Shown here: in pieces, positions 43,953 through 52,580 of the stretch | How positions within the stretch are numbered: position 1 is the first letter of the stretch | Layout: the number at the start of each line of letters is the position of its first letter | Assembly: GCA_016124795.1 (NCBI GenBank) | Contig: WGNB01000015.1 | Span: 1-64,000 of the forward strand | From: Rhodopseudomonas sp. | GTDB taxonomy: Bacteria > Pseudomonadota > Alphaproteobacteria > Rhizobiales > Xanthobacteraceae | Direction: 5' to 3' | Length of the DNA stretch: 64,000 nt | Made by a program: the position numbers and the translations under genes | The notes under the pieces: model-generated | Databases searched by the model: none | The model's input: only the letters and a program-made list of their open reading frames with translations | Told to the model about the DNA's origin: nothing

Positions 43953-46907
43953 ATGCTCAGGAAAAAATCCAACGGCGCCGTTCGAGCTGCACGTTTGAAG
44001 GATGCCTTGGCACCGGTCGCGGGCAGTCCGCTCGATCGCCGCAGCTTCCTGGCGCGCTCCGGTCTGCTCACCGGCAGCGTTGCATTGGCCAGCGTTCTGC
44101 CCTCGGGCGCCGTTCGTCCGGCGAAAGCCGCTGCCGCCGGTCCGCTGACGTCGGGCGCGACGCGCGTCAAATCCGTCTGTACCCATTGTTCGGTCGGTTG
44201 CACGGTGATCGCCGAGGTCAAGAACGGTGTCTGGGTCGGTCAGGAGCCGGGGTGGGATAGCCCCTTCAACATGGGTTCGCATTGCGCCAAAGGTGCGTCG
44301 GTTCGCGAGCATGCCCACAGCGATCGTCGGCTGAAATATCCGCTGAAGCTGGAAGGCGGCCAGTGGAAGCGCATTTCGTGGGAAACCGCGATCAACGAAG
44401 TCGGCGACAAGATGCTGGCGATCCGCCAGAAGTCCGGTCCGGACTCGGTTTATTGGCTTGGTTCGTCGAAGTTCAATAACGAGCAGGCTTACCTGTTCCG
44501 CAAGTTCAACGCCTTCTGGGGTTCGAACAATTGCGACAACCAGGCGCGTATTTGTCACTCCACGACGGTTGCCGGTGTGGCCAATACATGGGGCTACGGC
44601 GCCATGACCAATTCCTACAACGACATGCACAATGCGAAGCTGATGATCTTCTTCGGCTCGAATCCGGCCGAAGCGCATCCGGTCGCCGTGCAGCACATCT
44701 TGAAGGCCAAGGAGCAAAACAAGGCCAAGCTGATCGTGTGCGATCCGCGTTTCACCCGCACCGCGGCCCATGCCGATGAATATGTCCGGCTGCGTCCCGG
44801 TACCGACGTGGCGCTGGTTTGGGGCATCCTCTACCACATCTTCAAGAATGGCTGGGAAGACAAGGAATACATCAAGCAGCGCGTTTACGGCTTCGAGCAG
44901 GTGAAGGCCGAAGTGATGAAGTGGACGCCGGAAGAGACCGAGAAGGTCACCGGCGTGCCGGGCGCGCAGGTCGCTGCCGTCGCCAAGATGTTGCACGAGA
45001 ACAAGCCCGGCACTCTTGTCTGGTGTATGGGCGGCACGCAGCACACCAGCGGCAACAACAACACCCGGGCTTACTGCGCGCTGCAGCTGGCGCTCGGCAA
45101 TATCGGCGTGGCCGGCGGTGGCGCCAATATTTTCCGCGGCCACGATAACGTGCAGGGCGCGACCGATATGAACATTCTGCCGGACAGTCTGCCCGGCTAT
45201 TTCGGCCTGGCCACCGGCGCCTGGAAGCATTGGGCGCGGGTCTGGGATGTCGATTACGACACCATCAAGGCGCGCTTCGCCAGCCAGAAGCTGATGGAAA
45301 GCGTCGGCATTCCGGTGTCGCGCTGGATCGACGGCGTGCTGGAGAAAAAAGAGAACATCGCGCAGCCCGACAATATTCACGCCATGGTGTTCTGGGGCCA
45401 TGCCGCGAACTCGCAGACCCGTCTGCCTGAAATGAAGAAGGCGATGGAGAAGCTCGACCTGCTGGTCGTGGTCGATCCTGTGCCGACATTCGCCTCGATC
45501 ATTCCCGACCGGCAGGACGGCATTTATATCCTGCCCTCGACCACGCAGTTCGAGACCTACGGCTCGGTCACGGCGTCGAACCGGTCGCTACAGTGGCGCG
45601 ACAAGGTCATCGAGCCGTGGTTCGAATGCAAGACCGACCACGAGATCCTTTATCTGTTCTCGAAGAAGTTCGGGATCGACAAGGAGATGTTCAAGCACAT
45701 CGCGGTCAAGGGCAACGAGCCGAACATCGAGGACATGACCCGCGAATATAACCGCGGCATGTGGACCATTGGTTACACCGGCCAGTCGCCCGAGCGTCTC
45801 AAGGCGCACATGGCCAATCAGGATAAGTTCGATCCGACCACGCTCAAGGCCAAGGGCGGCGAGGTGGACGGCGATTACTACGGCCTGCCGTGGCCGTGCT
45901 GGGGCACGCCGGAAATGAAGCATCCCGGCACGCCGATCCTCTACGATACCTCGAAGCCGGTGGCAGAAGGCGGCCTGACATTCCGCGCCCGTTTCGGCGT
46001 CGAGTACAAAGGCGAAAGCATTCTGGCCGACGGCTCCTATTCCAAGGATTCGGAGATCAAGGACGGCTATCCCGAATTCACCATGGCCATGCTCAAGAAG
46101 CTCGGCTGGGATGGCGATCTGACGCCGGCTGAATTGGCGTCGATCGAGAAGGTCGCGGGCGCGACGAAGCCCGCCGCGCCTGCCGACGCGACGGCTCCCG
46201 TCGATGCGGCGGCGATGGCCGACTATGACAAGAAAATCGGCGGCGTGAACTGGAAGACCGATCTGTCCGGCGGCATCCAGCGCGTTTCCATCAAGCATGG
46301 CTGCGCGCCTTTCGGCAACGCCAAGGCCCGGACCGTGGTCTGGACATTCCCGGACCCGATCCCGCTGCATCGCGAGCCGCTTTATACCGCGCGGCGCGAC
46401 CTGCTGCCGAAATACGCCACCTATTCCGATCGCAAGGCCTGGCGTTTGCCGACGCTCTACGCCTCGATCCAGAAGGTCGATCATTCGAAGGAATTCCCGA
46501 CGATCCTCACGACCGGCCGACTGGTCGAATACGAGGGCGGTGGCGACGAATCCCGTTCGATGAAGTGGCTGGCCGAGTTGCAGCAGGACATGTTCTGCGA
46601 ACTCAACCCCGCCGATGCCGGCAAGCTTGGCGTCAAGGACGGCGGCAATGTCTGGGTGCACTCGCCGGAAGGCGGCAAGGTTCTGGTCAAGGCGCTGGTC
46701 ACGCCCCGCGTCGCGGCCGGCGTCGCCTTCATGCCGTTCCATTTCGGCGGTCACTGGCAGGGCAAGGACCTGCGCTCGAAATATCCGAAAGGCAGCGACC
46801 CCTACGTGTTGGGCGAGGCGTCCAACATGAACGGAACCTACGGATATGACGTGGTGACGCAGATGCAGGAAACCAAAGTCACGCTTTGCCGTGTCGAAGC
46901 GGCTTGA
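43953..46907 (+). CDS. fdhA: Formate dehydrogenase catalytic subunit (Cys-type, Tat-exported)
   Basis: 984 residues, close to FdnG/FdoG. Oxidises formate to CO2 with bis-molybdopterin guanine dinucleotide. Twin-arginine signal LDRRSFLARSGLL (Arg29-30), one [4Fe-4S] with CTHCSVGC (Cys76, 79, 83) and Cys111, and the metal ligand in NQARICHSTT: Cys201, next to His202. No in-frame TGA, so cysteine replaces selenocysteine. GGAGGG precedes ATG 43953. Mo or W cannot be told from the sequence, but a tungstate-type transporter operon lies 8 kb away. Confidence 0.96.
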   Translation: MLRKKSNGAVRAARLKDALAPVAGSPLDRRSFLARSGLLTGSVALASVLPSGAVRPAKAAAAGPLTSGATRVKSVCTHCSVGCTVIAEVKNGVWVGQEPGWDSPFNMGSHCAKGASVREHAHSDRRLKYPLKLEGGQWKRISWETAINEVGDKMLAIRQKSGPDSVYWLGSSKFNNEQAYLFRKFNAFWGSNNCDNQARICHSTTVAGVANTWGYGAMTNSYNDMHNAKLMIFFGSNPAEAHPVAVQHILKAKEQNKAKLIVCDPRFTRTAAHADEYVRLRPGTDVALVWGILYHIFKNGWEDKEYIKQRVYGFEQVKAEVMKWTPEETEKVTGVPGAQVAAVAKMLHENKPGTLVWCMGGTQHTSGNNNTRAYCALQLALGNIGVAGGGANIFRGHDNVQGATDMNILPDSLPGYFGLATGAWKHWARVWDVDYDTIKARFASQKLMESVGIPVSRWIDGVLEKKENIAQPDNIHAMVFWGHAANSQTRLPEMKKAMEKLDLLVVVDPVPTFASIIPDRQDGIYILPSTTQFETYGSVTASNRSLQWRDKVIEPWFECKTDHEILYLFSKKFGIDKEMFKHIAVKGNEPNIEDMTREYNRGMWTIGYTGQSPERLKAHMANQDKFDPTTLKAKGGEVDGDYYGLPWPCWGTPEMKHPGTPILYDTSKPVAEGGLTFRARFGVEYKGESILADGSYSKDSEIKDGYPEFTMAMLKKLGWDGDLTPAELASIEKVAGATKPAAPADATAPVDAAAMADYDKKIGGVNWKTDLSGGIQRVSIKHGCAPFGNAKARTVVWTFPDPIPLHREPLYTARRDLLPKYATYSDRKAWRLPTLYASIQKVDHSKEFPTILTTGRLVEYEGGGDESRSMKWLAELQQDMFCELNPADAGKLGVKDGGNVWVHSPEGGKVLVKALVTPRVAAGVAFMPFHFGGHWQGKDLRSKYPKGSDPYVLGEASNMNGTYGYDVVTQMQETKVTLCRVEAA

Positions 46908-46937
46908 ACGAAACGGCGCGGTTGAAGGAGAATTCAC

Positions 46938-47534
46938 ATGGCTCGAATGAAATTCCTCTGCGACGCTGACCGTTGCATCGAGTGCAATGCCTGCGTCACC
47001 GCCTGCAAGAACGAACACGAGGTGCCGTGGGGCATCAATCGCCGGCGCGTCGTGACGCTCAACGACGGCAAGCCGGGCGAGCGTTCGATTTCGATGGCCT
47101 GCATGCACTGCACCGACGCGCCCTGCGCGGCGGTGTGCCCGGTCAACGTGTTCTACACCACCGCCGACGGCGTGGTGCTGCACTCCAAAGACCTGTGCAT
47201 CGGCTGCGGCTATTGCTTCTACGCCTGTCCGTTCGGCGCGCCGCAATATCCCAAGACCACCAATTTCGGTTCGCGCGGCAAGATGGACAAGTGCACGTTT
47301 TGCGCGGGCGGCCCGGAAGCCGATGGTTCGAAGGAAGAGTACGAAAAATACGGCGCCAACCGTCTGGCCGAAGGCAAGCTGCCGCTCTGCGCCGAGTTCT
47401 GCTCGACCAAGTCGCTGCTCGCTGGCGATGGCGACGTGATCGCCCAGATCTACAAGGAACGGGTTTCCAAGCGCGGTTATGGTTCAGGCGCCTGGGGCTG
47501 GCAGACGGCCTATCACGAAACGATCGCGAGCTGA
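46938..47534 (+). CDS. fdhB: Formate dehydrogenase iron-sulfur subunit
   Basis: 198 residues. Four [4Fe-4S] ferredoxin motifs: CIECNACVTACKNEH, CMHCTDAPCAAVCP, CIGCGYCFYACPFG and CTFC ... CAEFC. Transfers electrons from FdhA to the membrane cytochrome b. No C-terminal membrane anchor as in E. coli FdnH, so it is a peripheral subunit. AAGGAG lies upstream of ATG 46938. Confidence 0.96.
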   Translation: MARMKFLCDADRCIECNACVTACKNEHEVPWGINRRRVVTLNDGKPGERSISMACMHCTDAPCAAVCPVNVFYTTADGVVLHSKDLCIGCGYCFYACPFGAPQYPKTTNFGSRGKMDKCTFCAGGPEADGSKEEYEKYGANRLAEGKLPLCAEFCSTKSLLAGDGDVIAQIYKERVSKRGYGSGAWGWQTAYHETIAS

Positions 47535-47622
47535 TCGGACCGGTGGCGGCGCGGGCTTAACGCCCGGCGCCGTCGATTTCGCCAATCGAGAATATTGGAT
47601 CTGAAAAAGAGGAGAGGATGCC

Positions 47623-48648
47623 ATGGCGAAAGTCTCGAGCCGGCTCCTGAGCCACATCTGCATTGCCGCCGCTGTCATGATGCTGGTTCTGATCGCCGCA
47701 GCCGCGCCATCGTCACCCGCTTCGGCACAAAATGTACCGCAAGCGGCGACCAGCGAGCAGCAGCTTCTCAACCAGCTCAAGCTCGGTGGCGCGATCTCCG
47801 GTCAGGTCAGCATCCCGGACAAGAAGTCCGCCAATCTGATTCACCCGGCGGGGCGGGACTGGCGGACTTTCCGCACCGTCTGGCTGAAGTGGATCGGCGG
47901 CGTCGCGGTCGTCGGCATGGTCGTTCTGCTGATCGGCTTCTACATGTGGCGCGGCACCATGAAGATCGCCGGTGGTCGCTCCGGTCGCACCATTGTGCGC
48001 TTTTCGGGCTTCGAGCGTTTCGTGCATTGGCTGACCGCCACGACCTTCGTCGTGCTGGGCATTACCGGGCTGAATATTACGTTCGGCCGCGCTCTGATTC
48101 TGCCCTGGCTTGGGCCGCAGGCCTTTAGCGAATGGTCGGAATGGTCAAAATACGCCCATAACTATATCAGCTTTGCCTTCACGCTTGGCGTGCTGCTGAT
48201 GTTCCTGATGTGGGTTGGCCAGAATTTCCCGACCAAGGCCGACATCACCTGGTTCAAGATGGGTGGCGGCATGTTCAGCAAGGGGCATACCGAGCCGGCG
48301 CCGGCGTGGAAATTCAATGGCGGCCAGAAACTGCTGTACTGGTTCATTGTCGTGGCCGGAGCCGCCATGATCGTTACTGGCTTTATCCTGCTGTTCCCGT
48401 TCTATGCCGGGCTCACCATCGACAGCATGGAGTTGTCGCAGGTATTCCACGGAACGGTCGGCGTGCTGTTCGTGGCGCTGATCATCGCCCATATTTATCT
48501 CGGCACGATCGGGATGGAGGGCGCGTTCGAGGCGATGTCCGACGGTACCGTGGACGTCAACTGGGCCAAGGAGCATCATCCGCTCTGGTATGACGAGATG
48601 AAGAGCGGAGCGGTTGACGCGAACGCCGTTGTAACGCCGGCTGAATAG
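47623..48648 (+). CDS. fdhC: Formate dehydrogenase cytochrome b subunit (gamma)
   Basis: 341 residues. A hydrophobic N-terminal signal (about 1-36), a roughly 50-residue periplasmic segment and then cytochrome b-type helices: GGVAVVGMVVLLIGFYMW, FVHWLTATTFVVLGITGLNI, YISFAFTLGVLLMFLMWVG, LLYWFIVVAGAAMIVTGFI and FHGTVGVLFVALIIAHIYLG. His residues in helices 2 and 5 are candidate haem b ligands. Passes electrons to quinone. GGAGAGG precedes ATG 47623. Confidence 0.94.
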   Translation: MAKVSSRLLSHICIAAAVMMLVLIAAAAPSSPASAQNVPQAATSEQQLLNQLKLGGAISGQVSIPDKKSANLIHPAGRDWRTFRTVWLKWIGGVAVVGMVVLLIGFYMWRGTMKIAGGRSGRTIVRFSGFERFVHWLTATTFVVLGITGLNITFGRALILPWLGPQAFSEWSEWSKYAHNYISFAFTLGVLLMFLMWVGQNFPTKADITWFKMGGGMFSKGHTEPAPAWKFNGGQKLLYWFIVVAGAAMIVTGFILLFPFYAGLTIDSMELSQVFHGTVGVLFVALIIAHIYLGTIGMEGAFEAMSDGTVDVNWAKEHHPLWYDEMKSGAVDANAVVTPAE

Positions 48649-48678
48649 CGGGCCGATGCTCCGGAAGAATGAATGCAA

Positions 48679-48708
48679 AACGCCCGGCCTCACGGCCGGG
48701 CGTTTTTT
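48679..48708 (+). terminator. Rho-independent terminator of the fdh operon
   Basis: AACGCCCGGCC (48679-48689), loop TCAC, then GGCCGGGCGTT, with TTTTTT ending at 48708. A perfect stem, 30 bp after the cytochrome b gene stop. Confidence 0.95.
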
Positions 48709-48845
48709 CTTTGATTTCTCGTGGGCTCGGAGGCGACGCCGCCACTCCCCGTGAAGCGGATACCTGCTTTATGATCGGGCACGTCGTCACATTGCGAAGC
48801 AGGACGCCAGCACAGGCAAAATACTTGAACCGGCTAGCTTCGCTT

Positions 48846-48873
48846 GTCGCCCTCCCCTTGAGGAGAGGGCGAC
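48846..48873 (-). repeat. Hairpin GTCGCCCTC/GAGGGCGAC 3' of the pentaheme gene
   Basis: Perfect 9-bp inverted repeat (48846-48854 and 48865-48873, 10-nt loop), 20 bp past the pentaheme cytochrome stop. Similar GTCGCCCTC-type palindromes are dispersed in these genomes. No T-tract, so termination is uncertain. The rest of 48709-48892 shows nothing. Confidence 0.45.
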
Positions 48874-48892
48874 AGGCGTTCGGATCGCGCCC

Positions 48893-50104
48893 TTACGGCC
48901 GCACCGCCTTGCCGAGATCGACCTTCACCTTGGCGCCGAGATCGTTGATCGAGTCCTGCAACAGCTCAATGGCATAGGGCCCGTTATGGGCGAAGGCGCC
49001 AGGGTCCTTGGTGACGAACTGATAGTTATAAGCCGCTTTCATCAGACGCGGCGTCCAGGACTTGTAGCGGTTCGGGAAGATCGCCTCGCCCTTGTCGACC
49101 GCGCCGTTGCCGTTCTTGTCGTTGAAGAAGTAGGGGTAAGCCTCCAGCTCATAGACAACCGGCTTGCCATTGACGGTCTTGGCATAGTCCATGATGGCCG
49201 CCAGCAGTTTGGCGCGCAGATGCTCGATCTCCTGGCCGACGCCTTCCTTGATGTCGCCGTTGCCGTCGCGGTCGGCCTTGCTGGTGCGGATCAGTTCCAG
49301 TGACGCCTTGTTGGTGACCTCGCGGTGGCAAGCGGCGCAATCCTTGACCTTGACCGCCACGGTATGCAGTTCGTGGCAGCTGGTGCAGGTGACGTAAGGC
49401 GTCTTGTGCATGAAACGGCCGGCATAGGTCTTGCCGGCATATTCATAACCGGCGCGGGCGCCGCTGCCGAACAGCATTGCGCCGGCGGCGGCATAATGGA
49501 CGTTGATGAAGTCGAGCTTCGGCTCGACAGTGTCGTCGGCCAGGCCCTTGAGCTTGGCGTTGACGCTAACCACCGACTCGACGCCCTGGTGGCAGGTCAT
49601 GCAGATCGCCGCGCCGCCCTGGTTGGTGACCTTCTTGCCGGACGGGAACGTGACGCTGGTGAGCTTCACGGTCTTGTCGTTGTGGCAGGCGACGCAAGTG
49701 ATGACGGTGCCGACCGGCATAGGATGTTCGACCTTGCCGGGCGCGCTACCGTCGGCGCCGACATAGGCTTGGAAGCCGGGCGTCGAATGGCAGCGCGCGC
49801 ATTCGACCGGAATGTTGCCTTCCTTGTTCCAGTGATTGAACGGTTCGGCCTTGTGATTACCGTGCGGCGAACTGGCCCATTCGGCGTAGAACGGAATTTC
49901 TGTCATTGGTACGAAGCCGACCGGGGCCGCCGGAGCGGCGGGGGGCGGTGGTGGCGGTGCGGGCGCGGCGGCGGCCGGCGCTGGCGGCGCGGCCGCCGGG
50001 GTCTGGGCTTGCAACCGGGTCGACACGACCAGGATGCTGGCCGTCAGACCGCCGGTCAGGAGCGCGGCGGCAAGGACTTTCGCAATCCGGCCTTTGATGC
50101 GCAT
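48893..50104 (-). CDS. Pentaheme c-type cytochrome with EF-hand-like loops
   Basis: 403 residues. Signal-type N-terminus (about 1-34), a Pro/Ala linker (35-65), then five haem motifs: CARCH, CVACH, CMTCH, CTSCH and CAACH. Two calcium-loop-like stretches follow, DRDGNGDIKEGV (278-289) and DKNGNGAVDKGE (329-340); the second fits an EF-hand loop exactly. ATG 50104 has GAGGAG 7 nt upstream. Paired with the NapC/NirT gene 118 bp upstream on the same strand, so it likely accepts quinol electrons from it in the periplasm. The terminal acceptor is unknown. Confidence 0.87.
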   Translation of the reverse strand: MRIKGRIAKVLAAALLTGGLTASILVVSTRLQAQTPAAAPPAPAAAAPAPPPPPPAAPAAPVGFVPMTEIPFYAEWASSPHGNHKAEPFNHWNKEGNIPVECARCHSTPGFQAYVGADGSAPGKVEHPMPVGTVITCVACHNDKTVKLTSVTFPSGKKVTNQGGAAICMTCHQGVESVVSVNAKLKGLADDTVEPKLDFINVHYAAAGAMLFGSGARAGYEYAGKTYAGRFMHKTPYVTCTSCHELHTVAVKVKDCAACHREVTNKASLELIRTSKADRDGNGDIKEGVGQEIEHLRAKLLAAIMDYAKTVNGKPVVYELEAYPYFFNDKNGNGAVDKGEAIFPNRYKSWTPRLMKAAYNYQFVTKDPGAFAHNGPYAIELLQDSINDLGAKVKVDLGKAVRP

Positions 50105-50222
50105 CGCATTCTCCTCATTATTCTCTATTCGGTTTGCCGATAGCTTGGTGTTTATCGATCGCGTGTCTAAAGCGCGCGCCATACCGCGCGGGTGTTCGTC
50201 GTTGTCGCCTGCGTCACGACGG

Positions 50223-50801
50223 CTAGTTGGCTTTCGCGCCGATCGCCGAGCCGCGGATAAAATCGATGCTCGGCGCGACAGGCGCGTGTACCAGATTGAT
50301 ATGGCAGTCGATGCAGGTCATGCGGCCTTCGCGCAGCAGCGCATGGGCGGCTTGACCGCGCTCACTCTTCGGATTGATGGTCTTGGCGTCGTGGCAGGAG
50401 CGGCAGGTCACTGAATCCTCGGCCCGCATCACGTCGCGCACTTCATGCGCCAGGGCGACGCGATGCGCCTCCCAGGTCTTGGCGTCGCTGAAATTGTGCG
50501 TGTATTCGGCGTACATGTCGCGCACGCCGGATTTGGCGTGGGTATAGGTCTCGACGAACCAGTTGGTCTTCGGGATGTGGCAGTCGGCGCAGGTCGGATT
50601 GACACCGGCGCTGTTGCTGGCATGCGCGGAATTGACGAAATGCGGATCGTTGGCGACGAACTTCATGCTGTGGCATGAGGTGCAGAATTCGTCGGAGGAG
50701 GTGGCCTTGTTGACCTCAAGGCTGACAATCATAGCACCGGCACCGAGCAGGCCGCCGCCGACCAGCACGGCTAACAATAGCAGCCACCGACTTCTCGGCA
50801 T
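50223..50801 (-). CDS. NapC/NirT-family tetraheme cytochrome c
   Basis: 192 residues. One N-terminal membrane helix (about 6-26, WLLLLAVLVGGGLLGAGAM), then four haem motifs: CTSCH, CADCH, CRSCH and CIDCH. Quinol-oxidising periplasmic anchor protein; family members feed nitrate, nitrite or other reductases. ATG 50801 has GGAG 7 nt upstream; 27 upstream codons are discarded. Same strand and adjacent to the pentaheme gene. Confidence 0.92.
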   Translation of the reverse strand: MPRSRWLLLLAVLVGGGLLGAGAMIVSLEVNKATSSDEFCTSCHSMKFVANDPHFVNSAHASNSAGVNPTCADCHIPKTNWFVETYTHAKSGVRDMYAEYTHNFSDAKTWEAHRVALAHEVRDVMRAEDSVTCRSCHDAKTINPKSERGQAAHALLREGRMTCIDCHINLVHAPVAPSIDFIRGSAIGAKAN

Positions 50802-50957
50802 CTCGGTCTCCGCTTTCGCTGGTATCGTCAGGCGCCACCCGAAGCGAACTATAGAGTAGCCATTCAGTTTGTAGCAATTCAAAATTAAGATCGCATGACG
50901 GCTAACATTTGATTTAGATCAATTGTTGCCGCCCGCTTTTGATGTCTCGCGCTGATT

Positions 50958-51890
50958 CTATACCGCCATGCCGATGGCGAGACAGATCGAATAGCCGACG
51001 GTCAGCATCGCCAGGCGTGGCGTCATTGGCATCAACGCCGCGTAAGTATCCTTGGTCCAGACCGCCCGCACGACCATTCCCGCGAGTGGTAATGTGATAA
51101 GTGGCAGCAGCACCCAGGCGCTGAAACCGAGGCCGCGCCATAGCCAGAACGGCGCGACATAGGCGAATGCGATCAGCGCAATAAACTCGACACGGCTGTA
51201 GATCTTGCCGAAGCGTACCGCCACGGTGTTTTTGCCCTTATGGCGGTCGAATTCGAAATCGCGGATATCGTCGATGATCAGGATGTCGGTGATCAGTGCG
51301 CCGATCGGCAGGCTGACTGCGACGGCGGTCAGCGGCAGCGCCTCGCGCCAATGTTCGGGACCGAGCACGACCGCCGCCTGAACATAATAAGCGCCCAGCA
51401 CCGAAACGGTGCCGAAGAAAAGAAAGAACAGCGGATCGGCAAAGCCGTGTCGGCCGAAGGGGAAAGGCCCCGCGGAGTAGGCCCAGCTCGCCGCGATGCT
51501 GGCGACCCCGATGGCGATCACCGGCCAGCCGGCCATCAGAAACAGCACGCAGCCGATCAACACGGCGAGACCGTAGGTCGCGAAGATGGTGGTGCGCAGG
51601 TCGGCCAGTGACAGGATACCGGTCGCGACCGCCTGCACCAGTTCAGGGTGTTCACGGTCATCCGGCTGGCGCAGCAGGTTGGTATAATTGTCGGTGACGA
51701 CGCCGGCGAACTGGACTAGCCAGCCAGCCAGAAACGCCAATGCGACCGGTAGGGCGGAAAACACGCCGTCGTGCTTGGCCAGCCCCATCGCCACGATCAC
51801 CGGGGCAATCGCCGTCGGCAAGGTGTGGCCGGGGTAAAGCAGCTTCCGCGTCCACACTTCGCGTCGGGTCCATGCAAAAGCCTGCGACAT
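50958..51890 (-). CDS. UbiA-family prenyltransferase (MenA-like)
   Basis: 310 residues, about nine membrane helices. Prenyl-diphosphate binding motif DNYTNLLRQPDDREHP and the second aspartate-rich motif IIDDIRDFEFDRHKGKNTVA are both present; the latter is characteristic of MenA-type enzymes that prenylate dihydroxynaphthoate. No other menaquinone genes are in the window. Lies upstream of the NapC/pentaheme pair on the same strand (156-bp gap), so a quinone link is possible but unproven. Confidence 0.82.
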   Translation of the reverse strand: MSQAFAWTRREVWTRKLLYPGHTLPTAIAPVIVAMGLAKHDGVFSALPVALAFLAGWLVQFAGVVTDNYTNLLRQPDDREHPELVQAVATGILSLADLRTTIFATYGLAVLIGCVLFLMAGWPVIAIGVASIAASWAYSAGPFPFGRHGFADPLFFLFFGTVSVLGAYYVQAAVVLGPEHWREALPLTAVAVSLPIGALITDILIIDDIRDFEFDRHKGKNTVAVRFGKIYSRVEFIALIAFAYVAPFWLWRGLGFSAWVLLPLITLPLAGMVVRAVWTKDTYAALMPMTPRLAMLTVGYSICLAIGMAV

Positions 51891-52039
51891 AGTGTGTTCT
51901 CCGCGTTTTCGGGCCGTTCCGGTGGCAAAAATGCCCCGTCATGCGCTGTCGGGCAATCCCGTAGTTGCCCGGAGGGGGGCCATTCTACGGTCCTGTCATG
52001 CTATAGACGACAGGCGCCGTTGGAGAATGTCGGGTCAAT

Positions 52040-52570
52040 ATGAAGACAATGCGAATAATCGGCCTCGCCGGGTGGAGCGGCTCGGGCAAGACTACCCTCG
52101 TTACGAAACTCATTCCCTGCCTCTCGGCACGCGGCTTGCGGGTCTCGACCCTGAAGCACGCCCATCACGGCTTTGACCTTGATACGCCGGGTAAGGACAG
52201 TTTCATGCATCGTGCCGCCGGCGCGACCGAGGTGATCATTTCCTCCGGCAAGCGCTGGGCGATGCTGCATGAATTGCGCGACGAACCCGAATGGGATCTG
52301 CCGCATCTGGTCGCCAAGATGTCGCCGGTCGATCTGGTATTGGTCGAGGGCTTCAAGCGTGATGCCTTCCCCAAGCTCGAAATTCATCGCGCCGCCAATG
52401 GCAAGCCGCTGATCCAGCCGGAGGACCCCTATATCGTAGCGGTCGCGTCCGACGGACCGGTGCCGGCAGCGGCGGTACCGGTGGTCGATCTGAACGATAT
52501 CGATGCGGTGGCCGACTTGCTGCTCAAGCATGCCGTCGCCATTGCCGAAGTGGCAACGGCAAGCCCGTGA
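52040..52570 (+). CDS. mobB: Molybdopterin-guanine dinucleotide biosynthesis adaptor MobB
   Basis: 176 residues. P-loop GWSGSGKTTLVTKL (about 11-24), LKHAHHGFDLDTPGKDS and VLVEGFKRDAFPKLEI are MobB signatures. GTP-binding helper of MobA in making the bis-MGD cofactor used by FdhA. Followed on the same strand by moeA after 10 bp. Confidence 0.95.
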   Translation: MKTMRIIGLAGWSGSGKTTLVTKLIPCLSARGLRVSTLKHAHHGFDLDTPGKDSFMHRAAGATEVIISSGKRWAMLHELRDEPEWDLPHLVAKMSPVDLVLVEGFKRDAFPKLEIHRAANGKPLIQPEDPYIVAVASDGPVPAAAVPVVDLNDIDAVADLLLKHAVAIAEVATASP

Positions 52571-52580
52571 TGGACAAGCC

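Noticed and set aside
44550-44556. Possible selenocysteine in formate dehydrogenase
   Set aside because: The codon at the metal-ligand site is TGT (Cys201); no in-frame TGA occurs in the gene.
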